DNA of 64,000 bases, taken from Streptomyces sp. NBC_00335. Lineage in GTDB: Bacteria; Actinomycetota; Actinomycetes; Streptomycetales; Streptomycetaceae. This document shows, piece after piece, positions 39,380 through 45,987 of this stretch; positions within the stretch are counted from its first letter, which is position 1, and the number at the start of each line of letters is the position of its first letter. Under the pieces are notes generated by a model. It was not told the DNA's origin. It searched no databases and saw nothing but the letters and a program-made list of their open reading frames with translations. The DNA lies in NCBI RefSeq assembly GCF_036127095.1, contig NZ_CP108006.1, forward strand, positions 7,865,501 to 7,929,500, read 5' to 3'. Position numbers and translations under genes: made by a program.

Positions 39380-39414
39380 AGAGGTTCTCTCTTCTGTGAG
39401 GCTGGTCTTGTCGC

Positions 39415-39488
39415 GGGTCAGGGGCAGGGCCATGGCCGGGGTCGGGGTCAGGTCCAGGGTTAGGGTCGGGGGCAGGGTCAGGGTCAGG
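39415..39488. repeat. Degenerate GGGTCA/GGGGTC short repeat tract
   Basis: About ten imperfect copies of GGGTC(A/G) with GGGGCA variants fill the gap between the serine hydrolase stop and the esterase start. The array is irregular and fairly short; on the minus strand it reads as Leu/Thr/Pro-rich frame and is probably not translated. Confidence 0.6.
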
Positions 39489-40668
39489 ACGGCGTCTCGC
39501 ACAGGGCGCTGGTCAGGGTCTTGTACATCTGCGCGCCCGGGATGTTCGTGACGAGATGCGCGTTGGTCACGACGGAGGCGTGCCGTCCGTCCTCGGTCAC
39601 GAGCGTCTGCGAGTAGTAGCCGGGGACGGCTCCGTCGTGTCCCCAGGCCGTGCCGCCGCAGGGCAGGGCGAACTTCAGCATCCCGAGGCCGTAGCCGTTC
39701 CCCGAGCCAGGCTGCCCGAGCTCGAAGGCCTTCTCCATCTCGGCGAGGTTCGCGGGCGAGAGCGCAGTGCCGTCGACGATCGCCCGGAAGAAGGTGGTCA
39801 TGTCCTGCAGTGTGGAGATGACGGCGCCCGAGGCATAGAAGGTGGACGGTTCGAACGCCGTCCCGTCCAGCCAGAAGAAGAACGAGCCGATCCGGGTACC
39901 CCGGTAGCCGTGGATCGCCGGGCTCGGCACTGCGCGGTCCGTGGGGGCGGGGAAGCGGGTGTGGGCCAGGCCGAGCGGCTGGATCACCTGCTGGGTGACG
40001 GCCTGGTGCAGGGGCAGCCCGGTGATCTTCTCGACCAGCATGCCGAGGATCTCGTAGTTGGTGTTCGAGTACTGGAAGGCGGCGCCCGGCTGGGAGGCCG
40101 GGGCGAAGCGCAGCCCGTCCTTCACCAGGGCCGCGAGCGTGTACGAGCCGTCCGGTCGGGCCTGCGCGAGCGGGAGGCCGTTCACCGGTATGCCGCTGGT
40201 GTGCTGGAGGAGGTGCCGGATGGTGATCCGGTTCCCGTCGTAGCCGTTGACGGAGACCACACCGGGCAGGTGCTGCTCGATGGGGTCGTCGAGGCCGATC
40301 CCGTTCGCCTCCGTGAGCTTCAGTACGGCGACGGCGGTGAAGGTCTTCGACTGGCTTCCGATGCGGTAGTACTCGTCCGGGCCGATCGGATCGTTGGTGT
40401 TGATGGTGGCCGTGCCGGTGGAGAGGCTCCACGAGGCGTCGCGGGTCCCCGCGTACACGCCCGCCCCGGGACCGCCGCCCGCCTTGAGCTCGTTCAGGGC
40501 CGCGAGGGTGGCGGAGTGGTCCGCGGTGGCCTGGGCCGGGGTCTGGGCTTGGGTCTGTGACGGCGTCTGTGCCTGTGCCTGTGCCTGTGCGGCTGTGGGC
40601 ACCGCCAGGAGCGCACCGGCCACACCGAGGACGAGTGAGAACCGTAATGCGGTCAGCTTCAACTTCAT
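39484..40668 (-). CDS. Secreted serine hydrolase, beta-lactamase/DD-peptidase (S12) family
   Basis: A 394-residue exported penicillin-binding-like enzyme. Start ATG 40668 follows GAGGAGCAGGTCCG. The signal peptide is followed by a low-complexity Gln/Ala/Thr linker (QAQAQTPSQTQAQTPAQAT). Catalytic motifs: SxxK in RIGSQSKTFTAV, YxN in FQYSNTNYEILG and the HxG motif in WGHDGAVPGYYS. It resembles Streptomyces D-alanyl-D-alanine carboxypeptidases (R61 type). With esterases and wall-directed enzymes nearby, a peptidoglycan or ester target outside the cell is likely. Confidence 0.88.
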   Translation of the reverse strand: MKLKLTALRFSLVLGVAGALLAVPTAAQAQAQAQTPSQTQAQTPAQATADHSATLAALNELKAGGGPGAGVYAGTRDASWSLSTGTATINTNDPIGPDEYYRIGSQSKTFTAVAVLKLTEANGIGLDDPIEQHLPGVVSVNGYDGNRITIRHLLQHTSGIPVNGLPLAQARPDGSYTLAALVKDGLRFAPASQPGAAFQYSNTNYEILGMLVEKITGLPLHQAVTQQVIQPLGLAHTRFPAPTDRAVPSPAIHGYRGTRIGSFFFWLDGTAFEPSTFYASGAVISTLQDMTTFFRAIVDGTALSPANLAEMEKAFELGQPGSGNGYGLGMLKFALPCGGTAWGHDGAVPGYYSQTLVTEDGRHASVVTNAHLVTNIPGAQMYKTLTSALCETPS

Positions 40669-40766
40669 CGGACCTGCTCCTCGTGGAGGGAATCGTCTGC
40701 CGGAAGTACGGGCATCGCTGGAATCGCTGGAAGGGAAGGGGCTTCGCCGGGCGTCGCCCATCGGGC

Positions 40767-41237
40767 TCAGGACCAGCTCTGGTACGGAAGGCTGTTGCAC
40801 GTCCAGGTCCGCAGGCCCTGGGAGCTGTCGTCGATGCAGCGCGAGGTGTGCTGGTTCTGGAAGCGGACGGTGCCGTCGCCCCAGACCGTGACCCACCAGC
40901 TCTGCTCCGGGCTGGAGTTGCAGGCCGCGGTGTGGAAGCTGCTGTTGGTGTTCTCGATGCAGCGGCCGGTGTTGATGTTCATCAACTGGCGGGTCCCGTC
41001 ACCCCAGACGTGCACGCTCCACCGCTGCGGATTCGATCCGTTGCAGCTCCAGACGCGGAAGCCGTTACTGGTGTCGTCCAGGCACAGGCCCGTGGCCTGG
41101 TTCTGGAAGGACTGGACGGCGTCGTTCGTCCTCGCCTGGCCGGCAGGGCCGGAGGTGGCGGCCAGAGCGCCGGTCGCCGGGGTGAGGGAGGTGAGGGCAA
41201 GGGCCCCGCCGAGCAGAAGCGTTGTCGTGACGCGCAT
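40767..41237 (-). CDS. Secreted ricin B-type (beta-trefoil) lectin
   Basis: A 156-residue exported protein consisting of a signal peptide (TTTLLLGGALALTSLTPATG) and one RICIN domain with three subdomains: ATGLCLDDTSNG...PQRWSV, NTGRCIENTNSS...EQSWWV and HTSRCIDDSSQG...YQSWS. The QxW triads and paired Cys per lobe are intact, so it should bind sugars. No catalytic domain is attached. It lies 98 bp upstream of the serine hydrolase gene on the same strand and carries the shared promoter element at 41282. Confidence 0.9.
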   Translation of the reverse strand: MRVTTTLLLGGALALTSLTPATGALAATSGPAGQARTNDAVQSFQNQATGLCLDDTSNGFRVWSCNGSNPQRWSVHVWGDGTRQLMNINTGRCIENTNSSFHTAACNSSPEQSWWVTVWGDGTVRFQNQHTSRCIDDSSQGLRTWTCNSLPYQSWS

Positions 41238-41281
41238 GTGATCCGTCGTCTCCTTCGGGTCCGTGGAACTGGCCGGGCCAC

Positions 41282-41319
41282 AAACTAGGAGCCGGGGCAG
41301 GGGCAGGACACCCGGAACC
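41282..41319 (-). promoter_or_regulatory. Shared bipartite promoter element, ricin lectin gene
   Basis: On the minus strand: GGTTCCGGGT - 21 bases - CTAGTTT, ending 44 bases before the ATG at 41237. The two boxes and the exact 21-base spacing match the elements upstream of the esterase (43291) and the NlpC-propeller gene (43162). Confidence 0.55.
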
Positions 41320-41427
41320 ATCCGGAGTGACAGCGGGGGGCACCGTCCACGAACGCTTCCGCGTCCGGCGGGACGCCGGTGTCTTCACCACCCTGCCGGA
41401 ATGCTCCGGCCCGGCCGCCGACCACTG

Positions 41428-43029
41428 TCAACTGATCGCGGGTCCTGGGCCGTTGAGCCACGCCCACTGGGCCCAGTCGGTGAAGCCGGTCTGCCAGGTG
41501 TGGTAGACGCCCGCATGGCTGGTCCCGAAGACCTCGATGCGGCCGTCGGCGTTGGTGGTGGCGGTGATGTCCGTGCCGCCGGTGCCGACGGTGACCCAGT
41601 CGCTGAAGGGGGCGTTGATCCCGGTCTGCCAGGAGTGGACGGCGATCTCGTTGCTGATGGCGAAGACCTCCACCCGGCCGTCGGCGGTGCGCTCGCTGGT
41701 GAGCTTCGAGTTGGCCGGGCCGCCCGTTCTCACCCAGCCCGACCAGGAGGTCGGGCTTTCCTGGAATCGGTGGAAAATGGCCTCCGGTCCGGAGGCGAAT
41801 ACCTCAAGGCGCCCGTCGGCATTGTGGTCCACCGTCAGATCGTGGCCGCCGCCTCCGAAATGTTCCCATGCGGACCAACCACCGTTGGGGGCGAGCTGGT
41901 ACTGGTGCTCGAAGACCGTGCTGTTGAGAGCGAATACCTCAAGGCGCCCGTCGGGGGACTTCTCCATTTCCAGACGGGCGTCCACGGGACCACCGCCGGT
42001 GAATTCCCAGCCCGACCAGCCGGCGTTCGGCGCGGTCTGGTACCGGTGGTACAGGCCCTTCGGGCCGGAAGCGAAGACCTCGATACGGCCGTCGGCATTC
42101 GTTCCGGCGGCGATGTGCCGACCACCGGTGCCGAATCCCTGCCAGCCGGACCAGTCCCCGGACGGGCCGGTCTGATAGATGTGCTGGGCCGTGTCCGCGT
42201 TGATCGCCAGCAGCTCCAGCCGACCGTCGGCGTTGGGCACGATCGTCATCTGCGCGTTTCGCGGACCGCCGAGCGGCCGCCAGGCCGACCAGCCGCCGTT
42301 CACCTCGGTCTGCCAGGCGTGGTACACCCCGTCAGCTCCGGCCGCGAAGGTCTCCAGCCGGCCGTCGGCCGACCGTGCCGACACCACGCGGCCCGTATCG
42401 GCCGGGCTGACGGCGTGGCGAGAAGGAGCCTCGGCAACCCTCTTGTAGCGGTACGGCTTGGCCGTGAACTGGCCCCCGCTCGTGGTGTAGTTGATCGGCC
42501 GCTCATATCGGACGGACCCTGCCCCGCCCATCTCCTCCATGGTGAAGAAGCGGGTGTGCGCTTGGTTGGCCCAGCCGGCGAACAGCACGACATGTCCCGC
42601 GTCGCCGCCGGTTCCCGGCCCGAGCGTGCCGACGGCGTCACCGGGCTTCAGGTCCTCCCAGGCGATCGGGTCCAGGAACTCGGACAGGGTGACCGTACTG
42701 GGAGACGAGGGCAAGTGCAGTGCCATGGAGACGAAGCCCGAGCAGTCGGTGCGGTAGTGCCTGCCTTCCAGGTCCGGGTGGGAGTCGCCCTGGTTGTAGT
42801 AGACGTTCAGGTCCACCCAGTGCTGGGCACGGACAAGGATCTCGTCGCGGGTGATCGGGCCGCCCACGTCCGACTGGATGGTCTGGGCGGAGCGGAGGCC
42901 GATGCCGTTGCCGGCGGCACTGGCACCGGATCCCGTCGCGAGGACGTTCGCGCTCGCGAGGGATATCACAGCCGAAAGTCCACCGGCGGCTCTGAGAAGC
43001 GCTCGGCGGGAGGGATGGTGTGCGCTCAC
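41428..43029 (-). CDS. Tat-exported NlpC/P60-like hydrolase with seven-repeat DUF346/PLL-type propeller
   Basis: A 533-residue protein. GTG 43029 lies behind CAGGAGCCCGTT and opens a twin-arginine signal (SRRALLRAAGGLSA). Residues about 55-200 are NlpC/P60- or CHAP-like: HYRTDCSGFVSMALHLP (Cys nucleophile) and GDAGHVVLFAGWA (His). Then seven repeats of about 45 residues follow, each with a (A/P)DGR(L/I/V)E(V)FA motif and an HxxWQ...WSxW ending, the pattern of DUF346/PLL-like lectin propellers. I read it as a secreted cysteine hydrolase, perhaps on peptidoglycan, tethered to glycans by the propeller. It is divergent from the esterase-led operon. Confidence 0.85.
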   Translation of the reverse strand: MSAHHPSRRALLRAAGGLSAVISLASANVLATGSGASAAGNGIGLRSAQTIQSDVGGPITRDEILVRAQHWVDLNVYYNQGDSHPDLEGRHYRTDCSGFVSMALHLPSSPSTVTLSEFLDPIAWEDLKPGDAVGTLGPGTGGDAGHVVLFAGWANQAHTRFFTMEEMGGAGSVRYERPINYTTSGGQFTAKPYRYKRVAEAPSRHAVSPADTGRVVSARSADGRLETFAAGADGVYHAWQTEVNGGWSAWRPLGGPRNAQMTIVPNADGRLELLAINADTAQHIYQTGPSGDWSGWQGFGTGGRHIAAGTNADGRIEVFASGPKGLYHRYQTAPNAGWSGWEFTGGGPVDARLEMEKSPDGRLEVFALNSTVFEHQYQLAPNGGWSAWEHFGGGGHDLTVDHNADGRLEVFASGPEAIFHRFQESPTSWSGWVRTGGPANSKLTSERTADGRVEVFAISNEIAVHSWQTGINAPFSDWVTVGTGGTDITATTNADGRIEVFGTSHAGVYHTWQTGFTDWAQWAWLNGPGPAIS

Positions 43030-43116
43030 AACGGGCTCCTGATCGGTAGCGGTACGAGGCACTTACGGAAAAGGGGGACCCGCCGCGGTCGCGCCGGGTC
43101 ACGGTGTGATCGCGCC

Positions 43117-43162
43117 GAAAGCTACCGAGAGGGACACGGCCCGGGGATCCGGAGAGTTACGG
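43117..43162 (-). promoter_or_regulatory. Shared bipartite promoter element, NlpC-propeller gene
   Basis: On the minus strand: CCGTAACTCTCCGGAT - 21 bases - GTAGCTTTC, ending 87 bases before GTG 43029. The 16-base upstream box is identical at 13 of 16 positions to the one for the divergent esterase gene, with the same orientation relative to its gene and the same 21-base spacer. Confidence 0.6.
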
Positions 43163-43206
43163 ATGGTCACCCGCGGCCCCTCCCGCTAAGGCTCGACGCT
43201 TTGACC

Positions 43207-43238
43207 GTCAGGCCCGTCAGGCCCGTCAGGCCCGTCAG
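43207..43238. repeat. 9-bp tandem repeat (GTCAGGCCC)
   Basis: About 3.6 exact copies of GTCAGGCCC lie midway between the two divergent promoters of the 43030-43399 intergenic region (370 bp, otherwise without coding signals). Units are 9 bp, so not helically phased. Confidence 0.8.
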
Positions 43239-43290
43239 ATGCGGAAGCGTTCGTGGAGTGGCCTAGAGGACGCGAGCCGGTTCTGTCAGT

Positions 43291-43334
43291 CCGTAAGGTT
43301 CCGGATACTCCTCCCGGGCCGGGGTCGCTAGCTT
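43291..43334 (+). promoter_or_regulatory. Shared bipartite promoter element, esterase operon
   Basis: CCGTAAGGTTCCGGAT - 21 bases - CTAGCTT, ending 65 bases before TTG 43400. See the matching elements on the minus strand at 43117-43162 and 41282-41319. The downstream box is in -10 position for a leader of about 60 bases; the upstream box would then sit around -35 to -50. Confidence 0.6.
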
Positions 43335-43399
43335 CCAAACCGCCGGTGCCGCTGGGGCGGCAGCCGGGTCACCAGCCAGCTCGCCCACAGGAGGCCACC

Positions 43400-44386
43400 T
43401 TGACCACGCAGCACCCCACCCGCAGGAGCATCCTCAAGTCCGCCGGCGGGCTTTCCGCCGCGGTGGCCCTGGGGGCCGGCGGCGTTCTCGCGTCGGCGTC
43501 GGCGGCCTCGGCGGTCGGCGACGGTCCCGACCTGCACATCACGGAACGCAACGAGCAGGATCACCGGATGTGGTACTACCGGTTCCAGACCTCCGCCATC
43601 GGCGGCTGGACCCCGGCCGTCAACGTGCTGCTCCCCGACGGCTACCACACCAGCGGGCGCCGCTACCCCGTCCTCTACCTGCTCCACGGTGGCCTGGAGG
43701 ACTTCATCACCTTCGACCGGTTCCACGACATCCGGGGTCTGACCGCCTGGAAGGACCTCATCGTCGTGATGCCCGATGGCGGTCGCGCCGGCTGGTACTC
43801 CAACGCGGTGAGCTCCAACATCGGAGCCCGGAACTGGGAGCACTTCCACATCGGGCAGCTGATCCCCTGGATCGACGCGAACTTCCGCACCTACGCCGAG
43901 TACGACGGCCGTGCCGTCTCCGGGTTCTCGATGGGCGGCTTCGGCGCCCTGAAGTACGCGGCCAAGTACTACGGCCACTTCGCCTCGGTCAGTGCCCACT
44001 CCGGCCCGGCCAACCTGCGCGGGGGCAATGGCGACCTGGTGACCCACTGGGCCAACGCCTCTTCCGCCGCCGTGGAACTGAACGGCGGCAGCATCTACGG
44101 CGTGCCCTTCTGGGACCAGGCCCGGGTCAGCGCGGACAACCCGTGCGAGCGCATCGAGAGCTACCGGCACAAGCGGGTCTTCCTGGTCGCCGGCACCAGC
44201 CCCGAGGACATCCAGGGTTACGCCAACGAGACACTGGTGCTCGCCACCCAGCGGGAGTTCAAGTGGAACCTCGACCGCGTGGGAATCCCCTACGAGCAGC
44301 ATGAGGTGGGTGGCGGCCACTACGTCCGCCGGAATCTGCTGCAGGACGACATCAACGGCATCATCGACCGCCTGCGCAAGGCGTGA
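43400..44386 (+). CDS. Tat-exported esterase, alpha/beta hydrolase (esterase D/antigen 85-like)
   Basis: A 328-residue exported hydrolase. TTG 43400 lies behind ACAGGAGGCCACC and starts a twin-arginine signal (TRRSILKSAGGLSAAVALGA). The hydrolase domain has VLYLLHGGLEDFITFD, VVMPDGGRAGWYSNA, nucleophile elbow VSGFSMGGFGALKYA and the late His in VGGGHYVRRNL. Its signal peptide is strikingly similar to that of the divergent NlpC-propeller protein. It is the first gene of an operon with the M23-propeller and GH-propeller genes (gaps of 17 and 27 bp). Confidence 0.87.
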   Translation: MTTQHPTRRSILKSAGGLSAAVALGAGGVLASASAASAVGDGPDLHITERNEQDHRMWYYRFQTSAIGGWTPAVNVLLPDGYHTSGRRYPVLYLLHGGLEDFITFDRFHDIRGLTAWKDLIVVMPDGGRAGWYSNAVSSNIGARNWEHFHIGQLIPWIDANFRTYAEYDGRAVSGFSMGGFGALKYAAKYYGHFASVSAHSGPANLRGGNGDLVTHWANASSAAVELNGGSIYGVPFWDQARVSADNPCERIESYRHKRVFLVAGTSPEDIQGYANETLVLATQREFKWNLDRVGIPYEQHEVGGGHYVRRNLLQDDINGIIDRLRKA

Positions 44387-44403
44387 CGGGGGAACCTCGC
44401 GTG

Positions 44404-45960
44404 ATGTCCGTCCTTTCCCGAGGCGAGTCCGGGCAACTGCCCGGCCGGGTGCTCGGGCTTCTTCTCGCGCTGACCGTGATCCTCGCACCGGGGCTCGCCG
44501 TCGCCTCACCGGCCGGGGCGCAGACCGCTCCCTCCCCGGTCTCGGCCCGAGCCGCCGATCTCGCCGCCTGCCCGGCGGCCGGCGACATCACCCAGGACTA
44601 CAGCTGGGAGCACAACGGCATCGACATCGCCAACGACCGCGGCACCCCGATCTACGCGGTCGGCGACGGCGAGGTGACCATCTCGGGATACGAACCCGGC
44701 TACGGGCAGTGGATCCGCATTCTGCACCCCGACGGCACCATCACCGAGTACGGCCACATGTACCAGCGGGATGTCCAGGAGGGCGACCGCGTCAGTGCCG
44801 GGCAGCAGATTGCGCTGATGGGCAGCGAGGGCCAGTCCAGCGGGCCTCATCTGCACCTTCGGGTCTGGGGGAACGCGGGCGCGTCCGTGCGTGTCGACCC
44901 GATTCCCTACCTGGCGGAACGTGGCATCAACATGCCCTGTGTGCCCGGGAGTGGGCCTGGTCCTGGGCCGTTGGTGTATCCGGCGGAGTCGGGTCGTGTG
45001 GTGTCGGCGCGGTCGGTGGACGGGCGTCTTGAGGTGTTCGCGGCCGGGGCTGATGGTGTGCATCATGCCTGGCAGGAGAGTGTCAATGGTGCTTGGTCGG
45101 CGTGGGAGTTCATCGCCGGGCCGAAGGGTGCGGAGTTGGCGATCGGGCCGAATGCCGACGGGCGGCTGGAGGTGTTCGCGATCAACGGGCAGATTCTTCA
45201 GCACCGTTACCAGCGGCAGCCGTCCGGTGGTTGGTCGGGTTGGGAGAACTTCGGCGAGGGTGGCCGTGACGTCGCCGTGGGCTCGAATGGCGATGGACGG
45301 CTTGAAGTTTTCGCTTCCGGCCCCCAGGCCGTGTTCCACCGGTTCCAGACGGCGCCCAATGGTGGCTGGTCGGGCTGGGAGGGAACGGGCGGTGGTCCGG
45401 GGGAGAGTCGTATCGAGTTGGCGAAGGCGCCGGACGGTCGGCTTGAGGTGTTCGCTCTGAACGGTGAGGTGTTCCGGCATCTGTATCAGGAGTCCGTGAA
45501 TGGTGGTTGGTCCGCCTGGCAGGACTTCGGTATCGGTGGTCATGACCTGACCGTCGACCACAACCAGGACGGTCGGCTTGAGGTGTTTGCTTCCGGGCCG
45601 GTCGGTGTCTTCCACCGGTATCAGACCGGTCCTGCCAGTTGGTCGGGTTGGGAGGGGACCGGTGGTCTTGCGAACGCGCAGTTGACGAGTCAGCGCGCGG
45701 TGGACGGGCGGGTCGAGGTGTTCGCTCTCAACGGCAGTGATGCCCAGCACATGTGGCAGACCGGGGTGAACAGTCCGTACCACGCGTGGGAGTCCTTCGG
45801 CGGCGGTGGCACGGAGATCACCGCGGTAGCCAATGCGGACGGTCGGATCGAGGTCTTCGGGACCAATCCCACCGGGGTCTACCACCGCTGGCAGACCGGC
45901 TTCTCCGACTGGTCCCAGTGGGGCTGGCTCAAGGACACCGCCGGCCCCGCGATCAACTGA
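44404..45960 (+). CDS. Secreted M23 (LytM) endopeptidase-like protein with seven-repeat DUF346/PLL-type propeller
   Basis: A 518-residue exported protein. ATG 44404 follows GGGGGAACC; GTG 44383, overlapping the esterase stop, is an alternative. After a Sec signal, the M23 zinc domain shows HNGIDIAND (H..D ligands) and GPHLHLRVWG (HxH ligand), so it should cut peptidoglycan cross-bridges. A GPGPGP linker leads to seven DGRLEVFA repeats that match the NlpC protein's propeller blade by blade (blade 5 shortened in both; ends GFSDWSQW versus GFTDWAQW). Codons in the propeller (about 44935-45720) are unusually rich in GGT, TTG and CTT compared with the peptidase part. Confidence 0.87.
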   Translation: MSVLSRGESGQLPGRVLGLLLALTVILAPGLAVASPAGAQTAPSPVSARAADLAACPAAGDITQDYSWEHNGIDIANDRGTPIYAVGDGEVTISGYEPGYGQWIRILHPDGTITEYGHMYQRDVQEGDRVSAGQQIALMGSEGQSSGPHLHLRVWGNAGASVRVDPIPYLAERGINMPCVPGSGPGPGPLVYPAESGRVVSARSVDGRLEVFAAGADGVHHAWQESVNGAWSAWEFIAGPKGAELAIGPNADGRLEVFAINGQILQHRYQRQPSGGWSGWENFGEGGRDVAVGSNGDGRLEVFASGPQAVFHRFQTAPNGGWSGWEGTGGGPGESRIELAKAPDGRLEVFALNGEVFRHLYQESVNGGWSAWQDFGIGGHDLTVDHNQDGRLEVFASGPVGVFHRYQTGPASWSGWEGTGGLANAQLTSQRAVDGRVEVFALNGSDAQHMWQTGVNSPYHAWESFGGGGTEITAVANADGRIEVFGTNPTGVYHRWQTGFSDWSQWGWLKDTAGPAIN

Positions 45961-45987
45961 CGGCAAACGTTCCTCTGGAGCCTTCTC

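Noticed and set aside
39415..39488. GGGTCA repeat considered as a coded repeat domain
   Set aside because: It would require extending the esterase upstream past its signal peptide; the GTG at 39379 gives a normal exported protein and the tract falls between genes.
43207..43238. Tandem repeat considered as a CRISPR fragment
   Set aside because: Units are 9 bp and directly adjacent without spacers, and no cas gene is present.
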